A stretch of 64,000 nucleotides of DNA from Halichoerus grypus (lineage: Eukaryota > Chordata > Mammalia > Carnivora > Phocidae): contig NC_135726.1 in assembly GCF_964656455.1 (NCBI RefSeq), positions 32,083,930-32,147,929 on the forward strand, written 5' to 3'. Positions 36,011 through 46,650 of this stretch are shown piece after piece (positions within the stretch are counted from its first letter, which is position 1; each line of letters opens with the position of its first letter). The translations under genes and the position numbers were made by a program. The notes beneath the pieces were generated by a model. The model was given only the letters and a program-made list of their open reading frames with translations. It was not told the origin of the DNA and did no database searches.

Positions 36011-36018
36011 ATCAAAGG
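36011..36018 (-). promoter_or_regulatory. TCF/LEF binding element in the NKD1 promoter
   Basis: The minus strand reads CCTTTGATG, a perfect match to the SCTTTGATS consensus of TCF7/LEF1 factors. It lies about 250 bp upstream of the NKD1 start codon and inside the CpG island, next to a CCAAT box and a cluster of GC boxes. NKD1 is a known Wnt/beta-catenin target, so a promoter-proximal element is functionally plausible. Occupancy is an inference. Confidence 0.6.
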
Positions 36019-36033
36019 CGAGGCGGGCCGCGG

Positions 36034-36107
36034 AGGGGGCGGGAGGGGGCGGGATGGGGGGGCGGGGCGGGGGCGGGCGGAGGGCGGGGCGGGACGGCGG
36101 GGCGGGG
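36034..36107 (+). promoter_or_regulatory. GC-box cluster and G-quadruplex-prone tract
   Basis: This tract contains more than ten G-runs of three to seven bases in about 75 bp on the plus strand, which is the template strand for NKD1. Several are perfect Sp1/KLF GC boxes. Runs this dense satisfy the simple G3+N1-7 quadruplex rule several times over. Confidence 0.6.
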
Positions 36108-36742
36108 CCAGGCGCCGCGGGGCAGACACAGCGCCCCCCTCCAGGCTGAGGTCTTCAGCCCCGCGCCGGGGGCCGCGGGGCCGACAGGTCGAGGGACCTG
36201 GGGTCGGAGACCCGGGGACCCGAGTGGAGAAAGGGCCTCTGGCCAGTGGGCGTATCGGACCAGACACCCTCCCGAGTCCGGTCTGCTCTAGAGCAACCGC
36301 TGCCCTCGCTAACAGTACTGTGCCTTCCCTCCGCTCTATTTTTCCTCGAAGAGGGCCGGGCAGGACTCAGTGGCTCCAATTTACAGGTGATGTGACTAAG
36401 GTCGGGGGAGGAGACGCGGCTGCGGCGCTGAGGTCGGCTGCGCGCCTGCTGCGCTGCCCCTTCCCGATCTTACCACGACCTGCCTTTGGCGGAAAGTGTT
36501 CGCTTATTACTCGCCCCATGCTCCCACTCCTCCCCTCTAAGTTTTGATTTAGGATCCAAGAGGAGCCCCCACCGCGCCTCGAGCCGGTTGTTGGCCCAGC
36601 TCACTGCTGGCGGCTACAAGTGTCCGACAGCCACGAGTTGCCAGCCAATCGCTCGGATGCCTCATGCCGGGCCCGTGGGTGCCCTCCCCGGGGTCGAGGC
36701 GCGCTGCCAGCCGCGCGGCCCGGAAGGGGGTAACCGCTGGGT

Positions 36743-36749
36743 CTTTGAT
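36743..36749 (+). promoter_or_regulatory. TCF/LEF-type motif upstream of NKD1
   Basis: CTTTGATC in non-repetitive sequence about 1 kb upstream of the start codon, matching all but the first base of SCTTTGATS. Confidence 0.3.
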
Positions 36750-36989
36750 CTTCCCTGGTTTCCGCTCCCTGCTGCAGCTCGCCAGACCCAAGGGCTTGTT
36801 TGTTTTGTCTGGGGAAGTCTCTGCGGAGGGGAGGGCGCCATCAAGGGGTTCCACCCCACCTTTGTGGTTCTCAGGGAGAATGCCTGCTCTGCTGGGGACA
36901 GCGTGGGCCTGTTAAGTTCAACCTGTACCGGGCGGCCTGGGCGTGGGAAAAGAAAACCCTGTGCTAAGGCATGAGGAGCCGGGCTCTGC

Positions 36990-37070
36990 CCCTGGGAGTG
37001 AGTTCTCTGTGTGAGCCTCAGTTTTGTGGTCTGTAAAATGGAGGCTCAAGTCTCCCCATTTTGCCAGCTC
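36990..37070 (+). mobile_element. MIR SINE fragment
   Basis: 'tgtgtgagcctcagttttgtggtctgtaaaatggaggc' is the forward MIR core. Confidence 0.65.
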
Positions 37071-37071
37071 C

Positions 37072-37600
37072 TTGGAGCGGCATTGCCCAAGAAAGATAAC
37101 GTAAGCAACATGTGTAAAGCTAAACTTTCTAGTAGCCACATTTTTTTAAGTAAAAAGAAACAGGGATTAAGAGTAGCACTTATCACGATGAGCACCGAGT
37201 AATGGATAGAATGGTTGAATCACTGCATTGTACACCTGAAGCTAATACAGCACTGTGTGTTAATTACACTTCAATAAAGAAATTAAAATAAAAGGAAAAA
37301 CTTTTAGAAGCTTGTAAGAACACTAAAAGAAAAAATAGGCCCTCTCACTCATCAACATAGAAAAAAAGCAAAAAGAAAGAGATGAGATTAACTTTAATAA
37401 TATATTTTATTTAACCTGATACGCCAAAAATATAATTTCAACATATAATGAGATATTTTATATTCTTTGTCTGGCACTGTTTGAAATCTGATGTGTATTT
37501 TACACTTAGAGCTCATCCCCACCCAGACTCCGCCACATCGCAAGAGATCAATAGCTACGTGTGGCTGGTGGTTGCTGTGTTGGGCATCCCAGCTCCGGAC
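37072..37600 (+). mobile_element. Old hAT-type transposon interrupted by an L1 piece
   Basis: Left part 37072-37162 ('ctttctagtagccacatttttttaagtaaaaagaaacag') and right part 37369-37600 ('ttaactttaataatatattttatttaacc...tttgaaatctgatgtgtattttacactta') are contiguous in the family consensus, and the same family lies at 14783-15070. The L1 insert splits them. Confidence 0.7.
37163..37368 (+). mobile_element. Truncated L1 3' end nested in a hAT element
   Basis: 'gagtagcacttatcacgatgagcaccgagtaatgg', 'tgcattgtacacctgaagctaatacagcactgtgtgttaattacacttcaataaa' is a carnivore L1 3' end. Imperfect flanks TAAAAAGAAACA and CAAAAAGAAAGA may be its duplication. Confidence 0.7.
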
Positions 37601-37849
37601 CCTCTACCTGTCTCAAAAGGACATTGGGAACTGCAGGGGCCTCCAGAGTCATAAATCTCTTACAATGTCTTACTCCACAATGTCTCAAGAATGTCTTAAC
37701 TTCCACCGTCCAAACTTCATGCTTCCCACACCCTTGTTGGTGAAAATGAAGACTAATCTTATAAGCAGGTATATTAATGTCCTTCGCAGGCTGGTTTCAT
37801 TTGAGGAGCGCTGGGACTCCCCAAAATATTGTTACTGTCTATTTTATAG

Positions 37850-38060
37850 TGCACTTGTTTACCCAGCACCTGCTACGAGCCAGCCATCATCCTAAGTCAT
37901 GGGTAGCCCTCACAACCACTCTCTGACGCAGGCTTGGACTTGTTCTTTACAAAGAAAGGAAACCACCAGGCTCAGAGAGGTGAAGCTGCTTGTCCAAAGT
38001 CACACAGCGAGCCAGCGACCTGGTGAGGAACTGAACCCAAGCCTGTTGATCCAATTGGCC
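37850..38060 (-). mobile_element. MIR SINE, near full length
   Basis: 'gtttacccagcacctgctacgagccagcc...ctcagagaggtgaagctgcttgtccaaagtcacacagcgagcc...gaactgaacccaagcctgttgatcc' is MIR reversed. Confidence 0.8.
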
Positions 38061-39104
38061 GGGCTGTTTTCACTCCATGAGGCTGCCCCAACACAGTCTC
38101 AACCTCACATCCCAAAATGTCAATATTGCCAAAATGAACCCCCCCTCCGCCGCCCAAGCTGTAGGAAAACGAAAAGAAGAGCAGGATAACGGGAGTCAGG
38201 AGTAGGAGGGAAGTGGGGGGTTTGAGTGTCTGATTCAGAGGGCAGGAGCTCTCCTGCAAGCCCCTCCAAAGGAAATGGCATTCGGTTGGGGTTGCCGTCA
38301 GACTCTCTCACCTCCCACCCCCCGCCGGTGCCAGGGTGCATCAAAATCAAAGCAAAAACTCTGCTCGTTCTTTCTCACAGTGCTCAAAAAGTTGGTTACT
38401 CCCTTAAACCGGTCATGGCTTTCTTCTTTCATGAGAAAAAAGTATCCCCTCTTCCCCTTGGGAATTTCTTTTTACAGTTCAAAAAGAGATAAAAGCAAGA
38501 ACTAAGACTCCGCAGTTACCAGTTTGAGTCTTGGGGGAAGTAAATCCCAAATGTCCAGCCCAGACACAAAGGCCCCCCTCCACCTTCAGGCTGGCCCTTC
38601 CCAGCCGGGCAGGCGCCGGGGACTTCGCTGCTGCCTCCGCCGTTGGAATCGTGACACCACCACCCCCACCGACCTGGCCCTGGGGCGAGAAACCAGAGAG
38701 GTGGGCCTTGTGGTGAAACCTTAGCCTGTCCAGGACTCCGAGGAGGGGCTCTCTGGGCGCCACCAGCCCACCGTCCCCCTGGGGTGGCTATTCGGCCTGC
38801 GCCAGCTCCCCGCCCCACGACTCACTGTCTTTTTATGTGTTTTAATAATTTATCTGGCCCACTTCTTGGGCTGAATACTTACAGTGACACATCTTTTTCT
38901 TTGAAGATTTCCCATCCTTTGGGGGAGGAGAATGAGAAAGGATGGGAAGGAAGAGATAAGAGAGAGAGATTATAACAGAAATGGTTTTCATGGGGCTTGA
39001 GATTTAGCAAGGCTGGTTTAGGTGAAATCTGTTAGACGTGGAGCCAGGGGGGTTTTTTTCTTCCCTGGTTGGCCACCCCCACGCTTGTCCCCAGGTTATA
39101 GCTG

Positions 39105-39360
39105 TCAGCTCTGGCTCCCTTCAAAGGCCACCTCCTAGAGAAAGCCCTCCTGACTTCCCAGCCTGAACAGCTCTGACCACTCGGGTTAGCCCAGCTCCCC
39201 TCCCCTGCCTCTGGGCTTGGCAGTCCTTATTTTATAATGAGGGCACTCAATGTTCCTCCTGGAGTCTGGGCTCCTTAAAAGAGGGGGTCTTGCCTGACTG
39301 GCATCTCTAGATGCAGTACCCAGCACTGCCCATAGGAGGTGCTCTAGACAGACTGAGAGG
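39105..39360 (+). mobile_element. L2 LINE 3' fragment
   Basis: 'cttcaaaggccacctcctagagaaagccctcctga...gtctgggctccttaaaagagggggtcttgcctg...cagcactgcccataggaggtgctc' is L2 forward. Confidence 0.65.
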
Positions 39361-40201
39361 AGCACGCTGAGTCCCACAGACACCACCCACCTGGCGTGTG
39401 TGGGTGTGTTGTCCATGAGAGGGTTGGCCCCTGCCAAGAATGTGCTCTGGGATACACTGAAGAGAAAATTAATGTCTAACTCTGCTGGTTCCCCCTTGGT
39501 CCCTGGGTTGCTTCATTCCGCAACCCCCACTGAGATTTGGCATTTGCTAAGTGGCCTGGAAACCCGGTTTGGGGTGAGGAAGGGAGAGTTGAAGTAGTCT
39601 GCATGAGAAAGTCACAGGAATTTTGGAGATGACAACCAGGAAAGGGAAGAGACGTGTGTCAAGGGGACCAGAGAGTATGGGAGAAGGACACTAAATGAGG
39701 GCCTTAAGAAGGGGCAATCCAGTGAGGAGGGGGGCGGGGTCAATCACTTTTCAGGACAGTGAGGTCTAACTTGTGATTGGCAGTTGTCACCTGCTCGGCT
39801 GTAGGGTGGGATCGCCCTCTGTTACTCCCAACCTCTGCAAAATCCTAACCACGTGTGTGTTAGGGGCACAGGACAGAATGAAGGAATGAGCCCAGCATAG
39901 GTCATCATAGGGCAATAGGCCACAGGCAGTGGAAATGTTCATCGCGGGGCGGGGGGGGGAGGCGGACGTGAAAGATGGGAGCCGGATACAGCCAGGAGGA
40001 GAACCAGCCCCAGCATCACTCCTTAGAGATGAGGTAGAAGAGGCTGGGCTTCCCCTAGAACAAGGGGTGAGGTCCCCCAAGCCATTCTATTCAAATCTTA
40101 CGGGAGAGAGGCCCCAAAGACAGCTACACTACTTGAGCCTAAGTATTGGTTGAACTGAATTGAGTTTTTGGGCCTCCAGCTTCTCCCAGGTCCGGGGTGT
40201 T

Positions 40202-40397
40202 TTATTTTATTTTATTTTATTTTATTTTATTTTATTTTATTTATTTGAGGGAGGGGAGAGACAGCACGAGCCGGGTGAGGGGTGGAGGGAGAAGCAGATT
40301 CCCCGCTGAGCAGGGAGCCTGATGCAGGGCTCGATCCCGGGACTTCAGGATCATGATCTGAGTCGAAGACAGAGGACTGAGCCACCCAAGCGCCCTT
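40202..40397 (-). mobile_element. Can-SINE, reverse orientation, (TTTTA)n tail
   Basis: The reversed head 'gaggactgagccacccaagcgccc' is at the right end and the (TTTTA)8-like tail at the left. Short duplications GGGGTGTT lie at 40194-40201 and 40398-40405. Confidence 0.95.
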
Positions 40398-40719
40398 GGG
40401 GTGTTCTAGCAAGATCAGAGCACAGGCTTACTCGGAGGGAAGGAGAGAGGGAGGGAGCCAGCCTGGCCTCATCATGCTGCTCCTCGGTGAGACCCTGCTC
40501 TCTCTCCTGCGATCCCTGCCTCTCGGCCCTCGTCCCGTGCATCTGTGAAGCCCTCCCAGCTAGGGTGCCGGTCTGTCTACTTCCAGACTTCTGTCACAAA
40601 AGGGAGAAAGAAACTTCCACCTTCCTGAGCCTTTGTTTTTCAGTTACATGCAGTTGACCTGGGCCCTAATCACCACACTCAGTCTGCACGTCCATATAAT
40701 AGAAAGCAGGGTGCGGCCA

Positions 40720-40840
40720 ATCAGCATTTCCCAAAGCAGGTTCTGTGGAGAACACCAGAGCTGTGAGATGCTATCATGACGTGAAAGAAAGGGTTCTGTG
40801 GGAAACTTTGGGCAGCCCTGGCTTAGCTGAAGGGTGACAA
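40720..40840. mobile_element. Old hAT-type MITE fragment
   Basis: 'gcatttcccaaagcaggttctgtggagaacacc...gttctgtgggaaactttgggc' has the inverted ends of a short DNA transposon. Confidence 0.45.
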
Positions 40841-41291
40841 GTTCCTTTTCTGCAGGACTTGTCAGAACCTTCAGCTTTGTGATTCTTCAAGCGGAAGGCA
40901 TCCTAAGCAGTGTTGCTCAAACTCACCGACCTGGGGAACCCATTTTAGGAAGTTTGAGTGCAAACAAATGGTCATGGCACACACTTTGGAAAATGCCGGA
41001 CTAGACGGCTTCTAAGGTTCCTTCCAATCTGAGATTCCAACTCCTAATCCAGGGACCTAGCCTAAGAGGATGGCAGGAAGGAAAGTCAGTGAGGACAGAG
41101 CCAGTGTGAAAAGATATATGCACCCACGTGTGTCTATGGTGTGCACTTAGCATGTCCCAGGACGTATATGTCCACCTCCAGGCCCCTGAGCAATCGGACA
41201 CCCACTCAGCATGAGGCTCCATGGCCACAGTTTGAGGCAAGAAGGAAGAGCATCACTGTAGGAAAGCTCATGGTCAATTTGCCTGCCTCAC

Positions 41292-41630
41292 TGGCCTTCT
41301 CTTCTATCTCAGTCTCCTCCCCCGCCTCCTCCTCCCCCTCCTCCCCCTTCCCCTCCGCCCTCCCATCGCCTTTGCCACCACCGCCACCTTCTCCTTCCAC
41401 CCCACAGAGCACAGCTTCAGGGGGGCCCTGCTGCCATGGCGGTACCACATGACCCCTTCGCTCCTTGGCCACAGCCGGCTGGATGCCTGACCCGGGAGCC
41501 TGCCCAGTCAGGAGCTCTTTGTAGGATTTGAAGAGAGGCCCAGGGTCTGGGGTCCGCTTGCTGGTGGTCTCCAAAACCCAAGGGCTCCATCGTTCCAGGG
41601 GCTGGAGCAGCTGCTTGGGGTCCACGTGGG
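41292..41630 (-). CDS. Candidate unrecognised coding exon
   Basis: A minus-strand open frame begins right after an excellent splice acceptor (pyrimidine tract ending TTTTTGCCTGTTCCTTAG at 41631). It runs through a GTGAGG donor at 41291. Acceptor and donor are both phase 1, a symmetric exon of 339 nt. The first 60 or so residues look protein-like (for example DPKQLLQPLERWSPWVLE and GPLFKSYKELLTGQAPGS). The rest is a Gly/Glu-rich acidic run encoded by a purine tract. I do not recognise the family and found no partner exons. It is not part of a repeat I know. A second minus frame is also open here, so chance in GC-rich DNA remains possible. Confidence 0.35.
41300..41400 (-). repeat. CCT/CCACCG-rich pyrimidine tract
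   Basis: Runs of CTCCTCCC and CACCACCGCCAC on the plus strand. It underlies the Glu/Gly-rich part of the candidate exon. Confidence 0.8.
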
Positions 41631-41844
41631 CTAAGGAACAGGCAAAAAGAAGCAGAACTAGGAGCAGAGAGAAGCAGAGATGGTAAAGCAGGTGGAGAGA
41701 GACACGCGGACAGACTGTCTCGGTCCCTCATACAGCCTGTTCCCGGCTCCTAACCTTGTTGCTTCTGCCTGTGTGTTCTGACCTTGGGTCCCTGACAGAC
41801 CGTTGGTCCCCCTTTCCTGGGCCGGGGTCAAATAGCCTAGCTGA

Positions 41845-41990
41845 GGGTTCCTTGGAAGTTAACGTGCATATGAATTCCCTGAGATGGTGTGAAAACGCAG
41901 TCTGGGGTGGGACCCGAGAATCTGCATTTCTAACAAGCTGCCAGAGGAGACTGCTGCCACTGGTCTGTAGACCACATTCAAAGTTCAGGA
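41845..41990 (+). mobile_element. Old hAT-type MITE (MER5/MER20-like)
   Basis: 'gtctggggtgggacccgagaatctgcatttctaacaagctgcc...tggtctgtagaccacattcaaa' matches a very common short hAT element. Confidence 0.75.
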
Positions 41991-42239
41991 AAGTTACGCG
42001 TTCTCAGCAGCTGCTAGGGTTTATGACTTGCTTTGTCACTGAGTAAGTAGCAGTACTCAGAGGAGAAGGAGGGACAGAAGTCAGGGAGAAGGAACCCGAG
42101 AAATAAAGGTGTTTCTCTTTTACTAATTAAGTCATTCAACAAAGATCTGTTGAAGGCCTAACTTATACCAGGCTCTTATGTTAACAAACAGACAAAAATA
42201 AGTCCGTGAGATAGATGGTGTATCTATGGGGGGCAAATC

Positions 42240-43165
42240 AAGTGGGAAAGAGGGAGAGGAAGTACCAAAGGAGGGGTTGCAGTTTTAGGTAGAGGGGTCA
42301 GAGGGTAGTCTTTGAGTGAAGACTTGGAAACGAAGAAGGGAGCCATAGAGAAGCATAGGAAAGCCAGAGGAAAAGCAGGTCCAGGCAGGGAAGAGCGGGT
42401 GCAAAGGTCCTGAGGCAGGGACGTGATATGAATGTTTTGGGAACAAGGTGGTCTGTGGCTCTGAAGCATGGGGGAATGGGAATAGGGTGTGCAAGGGGGA
42501 GGAGATGATGTTGGAAGGTGACAAGGTTCATCATGAGAGCCTTGTGGGCCTTGCCAAGGGCTTCAGCTTTATTCTAGGGAAATGGGGGTCATTAGAGACC
42601 TGTGACCTGGAGTACCCGTGCTGCTGTGTTGCGAGCAGAATGTGGGTTAGGGGGTGGCAGCAGGAGACCTGGCAGAAACAAGGAGACCAGTAACAAGGTG
42701 ACTGCAGCAATGTCGTTGTGACATGATCGTGGCTTAGCCCTGAGTGATAGCAGCCAAGGAGGTGAGAAGTCAGCTGTGACCGTATTTGGAAGTCAGAGGC
42801 AACGAGGTTAGCTAACACAGTGGACATGGGGTGGGAGAGAACGAGCAGTTACGGAAGATGCCAGAGTTTTTGACCTGATCCGCGGGAAGGAGGGAGACTG
42901 CAGGTGGAGTTGGGTGCAGAGCGGGGAAGTTCCCGGGCTCAGTCTGAGCACGTTACTTGGAGAGGCCTGTTGCCTAGCCAAGCAGCAAGGTCAAGTGGAC
43001 AGGTGGATCCGTGAGACTAGGGTTCAGAAGCAAGCTGCAGTCTGCAGAGATCCACCTGAGCATCATGAGCATGTAGACAGAACTTAAAGCCTGACAGTGG
43101 ATGCGATCCCCTGGGAAGGGAGTGTAGACCGAGAACAGAATCGAGCCCTGGGGCCCTGCCAAGTT
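42240..43165 (+). mobile_element. Ancient interspersed repeat (same family as 12775-13390)
   Basis: 'gcaaaggtcctgaggcaggga', 'gccttgtgggccttgccaagggcttcagctttattctaggg', 'agaccagtaacaaggtgactgcagcaatg', 'gagcatcatgagcatgtagac' keep the order of a long mammalian repeat. Family name not assigned. Confidence 0.55.
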
Positions 43166-43309
43166 TAGGGGTCGGCAAGCTTCTCCTTAGAATCCAGCAC
43201 CACCTCGACCTCTTGACCTCCATTCGGTCCCCACAGGCTCCCCTCCCAGAGAACCCCCTTCTCTTCTCGGTAATCCTTCTCATACCTGCTCACCACTGCC
43301 TGCATCACG

Positions 43310-43325
43310 CCCCCCCCCCCCCCCC
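43310..43325 (+). repeat. Poly(C) run
   Basis: Sixteen C residues, likely length-variable. Confidence 0.9.
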
Positions 43326-44046
43326 TCCAAGCTGGCAGATTCCTGGCTCAGCATCTGAACTCTCAAAGCACTTCTTTGTTCAAACCAGCCCCGGAGATAA
43401 ATGAGACAATGTGTGTGAACCGCTTAGGGCGTCCCGCACGGACCGACCGACCGGGCAGACGCCAGCTATCCCTGAGGGCGGTCACAGCATGGCACCTCGC
43501 CCTCCACGTGCGGGGGCCCGGCCCTGAGTCGGTCAGGTCTGTGCCGGCCTCACCACACCGCGCCTGGCGCACAGTAGGGGCTTTAGAGATGCTTGCCGTA
43601 GGCAGGAATGACAGCGCAGGGACCCATCTGACCAGAGGCGACACTGTCCCCCACGGCCTCTCCTGGCCTCCTCCAGGCCCCTCCCACATCATTTTGGTTT
43701 CTTCTGACTCTGTGCCCAAGAGGTCACTGCCCACGCCTTCGCTCCAAGCAGCTTCCACTCCCAGCCGGGGCAGGGGGACAGATGGAGACTGCTGCTCAGG
43801 CATCCCCTCTGAAACCACAGGGATGAGTGTTTTCTCCCCCATTTGCATCTTCCCACAGTGGCTGGGGGAACATCCTCCACCTGGCGCCTCTTTTAACATC
43901 ACGATCTGTGGACTTCTCTGGGTGACAAGTATCTTTGTGCTGGGCGCCCCCCTCCCCAGCCCCTCCCTCTATCCCTGGGTTCTGACTCAACCGGCCGGCT
44001 TCCGTCTGCACAAAGGGACCATTGAGAGGCAGGCGGTGGGACGCCG

Positions 44047-44054
44047 CCTTTGAT
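44047..44054 (+). promoter_or_regulatory. TCF/LEF-type motif 8 kb upstream of NKD1
   Basis: GCCGCCTTTGATC carries a consensus TCF/LEF core directly overlapping a GCCGCC word. Isolated; chance occurrence is possible. Confidence 0.25.
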
Positions 44055-44699
44055 CTGGGGTTCTAATAACGTGTGTATGTTTGCGTCCCAAAACAATGCA
44101 GCCACCTCGCAGGAAGGACGGAGGCAGGGGGAGGAAGAGAAGGTCCGCAGGACGGTGACACTGGGGGCTTGCTTGTGCACGTTGGCCGGCACATTTGAGA
44201 GTGCCTGCGCAGAATCTCCCCAGTGAGGTACACCCATCACACGGAGGAAGGCCCTGGCACCGGCTGGCACAGCAAGCCAAGCTCTGAGAGGTCGCGGGGA
44301 CAGCACAGGGGTGCCATAGAACCGGGGCTCACAGGTTCACCAGGGGAAGGGCAGCGAGTCTAAGGGAGGGGCTTGGGCCAGCGAGGTCCGGTGCCATCGG
44401 CCCAGCCTAAAGGTACAGTACTGCTCAACACCGGCTCCCACCCGACGGCCCAGAGTTGCTAGACCTTTGGATTCTTCGAGAGTAGCTGGAAAGCCAGGTT
44501 TCGAAGTGAAATCTCCCCCTTTTTTTCACTTGGCAACTAATCGTAAAACATGTTAAGTATGAAACAGGCCTGCCTGCGGGCACCCAGCCTGGGGAACCCA
44601 GCATTGGAGACAGGGAGGGTGACTTGTGGGGAGGCAATCATTCAGACCAGGCCCCAAAAGGGAAAACTTAGGGAGAGGATGCCAGCCTGGTTCCTGCTG

Positions 44700-44860
44700 C
44701 TTCAGGGTCCCCCACAATTGCCAGGCCCTGTGTGAAGGGCTCTATGTGTTTTGTTATCTCACATCATCCTTACAAACCCCCTGGAAATGAAGAGACTGTG
44801 ATGATCATTTCCACTTTATGGATGAGGAAGTGGGCTCAAGGAGAATAACAGGGCTTCTCA
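44700..44860 (-). mobile_element. MIR SINE fragment
   Basis: 'gccaggccctgtgtgaagggctctatg...tcatttccactttatggatgaggaagtgggctcaagga' is MIR reversed. Confidence 0.7.
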
Positions 44861-45110
44861 ACCAAGTTAAAGAGACTCGATCCCCCACTGCCTGCCAGCC
44901 AAGCCCTTACATGTGGCCACTATTGTACACTGTCTCATGGGCTACAGGATGGGTCACCCAGGTTTATGCCACATACCACTTGGAGTTGTGCAGTGTCTCA
45001 ACTGTGCAACTGTACATGTCAACCAAGTAAGTGTTCATCAGGGTATATGTAAAGCCCTGGGGCTCAGCCAAGGAATGTTGAGTCTGGGGCCTCCCCCTTA
45101 GATCCTTCTT

Positions 45111-45324
45111 TTTTTTTTTTTAAGATTTTTTTTTAAATTTATTTATTTAACAGAGATAGAGAGAGAACAGAAGTAGGCAGAGAGGCAGACAGAGGGAGAG
45201 GGAGAAGCAGGCTCTCCGCCGAGCAGGGAGCCCAATGCGGGGTTCAATCCCAGGACCCTGGGATTATGACCTGAGCCGAAGACAGCTGCTTAACTGACTG
45301 AGCTACTCAGGCGCCCCACCCCCG
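45111..45324 (-). mobile_element. Can-SINE, reverse orientation
   Basis: Poly(T) and 'aagattttttttta' at the left, reversed head 'taactgactgagctactcaggcgcccc' at the right. 11-bp duplication AGATCCTTCTT at 45100-45110 and 45325-45335. Confidence 0.95.
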
Positions 45325-45564
45325 AGATCCTTCTTCCCAGCACAAATCTTGCTTCTGGTGAAGAAACAAGTTCCTCCTTTGCCCAGATCTTCTGCCTTCT
45401 GTGGGTACCAGAGAGAAACAAAGACCATGCAGAACATTAGCTCTTCCTGTCTCCCATATCTGCCCTCAGTTCTCTCATCTGTAAATGGGGAATGTAGCTA
45501 GGAAATGAGCATGCCAGAAACAATTGGAGAGGGTTCTAAGCTATCCGAGGTGGCTCTGCCTTCC

Positions 45565-45690
45565 TCACCTACCAGCTGGGTGACCTTGGCCAGCTACTTG
45601 GCCTCACTTTCTCCATCTGTTAAATGGTACGCAGTGCCTGGCTCAGGGTGGATTCTCCATAGGCATTGGCCATCACTAATGCTTGTCGTC
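45565..45690 (+). mobile_element. MIR SINE fragment
   Basis: 'accagctgggtgaccttggccagctacttggcctcactttctccatctgttaaatgg' is MIR forward. Confidence 0.8.
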
Positions 45691-46412
45691 ATATGAGCCC
45701 TCCACCACGGGAACCATGCTCAGGAGAGGCCGGGTCTCCCTCCTGTGTAGAGACTTCCATGGCTCCCACTTTCATCTGGCATCAGGCTAACTTCCAAGAA
45801 CTCACGAGGCTGCACATCACAGCTGACCTTTTGTGTTTGCAACAGAAGCGCAAGGTGACAGAGCTCCCACACCATGTGTAGTGAGGTGGAACCCACACTC
45901 CCTACTGCCCTCCGTCCTCAGATGCTGTTCCCCGGAGCAGGGGGCCAGGGGCAAGGGCCAAGGCTCCTCCATCCATTGCCATGGGTGTCTCCAGGGAGGG
46001 CCCTGGCCATAACACAGGATCCAAGGCTGGCAGGTCAGGCCCTGGGAGAATGGAGCTGACCCCAGCAAGAAAAGTGGAGGGGAAGGAGGGGCTGAGAACA
46101 GGTCCTGGGAGCCCCTGCCCCCTCTTCTTCCTGCCCCTCCCCTGTACATGAACCTGCCCTTGTAAGAGCCCGCTATCTATCGGGCGCCCAGATGGTCCAG
46201 GAGGACATACGGTGGACTAGCAAACTTGCGAAAAGTTCTTTGGCCTCACAAAAAACCCAAGCGATGGGAACAAAACAACAATAAGTCAAGGTTTTACGCA
46301 AGGAGAGCTGTGGGCCCTCTCAAAACCAGTGCCCCTTCCATTCAAGTTAGTGTTTTAATGCACATGTAACATCCTGGATATCTCTAACTCCAGGTAAAAA
46401 TAATTCCAAGTT

Positions 46413-46650
46413 AGGGACGCCTAGGTGGCTCAGTCAGTTAAGTGTGTGCCTTCAGCTCAGGTCATGATCCCAGGGTCCTGGGATCGAGCCCCATGTCGGA
46501 CTCCTTGTTCAGCAGGAAGCCTGCTTTTCCCTCTGCCTGCAGCTCCCCCTGCTTGTGCGCTCTCTCTCTCTCTCTCTCTCGCTCGCTCTCTTGCTCTCTC
46601 TCTCTCTCTTTCTCTGGCAAATAAAATAAAATCTTTTTAAAAAATAATAA
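46413..46650 (+). mobile_element. Can-SINE with long (CT)n
   Basis: Head GACGCCTAGGTGGCTCAGTC and GGGATCGAGCC, a 60-bp CT-rich stretch (46560-46618) and an AATAAAATAAAATC tail. 12-bp duplication TAATTCCAASTT at 46401-46412 and 46651-46662 with one mismatch. Confidence 0.95.

Larger units (their letters stand above)
35500..36480 (-). promoter_or_regulatory. NKD1: NKD1 CpG-island promoter
   Basis: This is a dense CpG island covering exons 1 and 2 and about 700 bp upstream of the start codon. It has many GC boxes (GGGGCGGG and GGGGCGGGG) between 36034 and 36107, a CCAAT box on the minus strand at about 35993-35997, and a TCF/LEF site at 36011-36018. No TATA box was seen at a sensible distance, so dispersed initiation is likely. 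The transcription start cannot be fixed from sequence. Long open frames on both strands here are a by-product of extreme GC content. Confidence 0.9.

Noticed and set aside
35403..36149. 248-codon plus-strand ORF in the CpG island
   Set aside because: Ala/Gly/Arg/Pro-rich text expected from extreme GC content; it overlaps NKD1 exons 1 and 2 on the other strand and has no recognisable domain.
35801..36547. Second 248-codon plus-strand ORF in the CpG island
   Set aside because: Same reason; composition-driven, no family resemblance.
43363..43902. 179-codon minus-strand ORF
   Set aside because: It contains the reverse of MIR-like 3' text (about 43390-43440) and has no domain.
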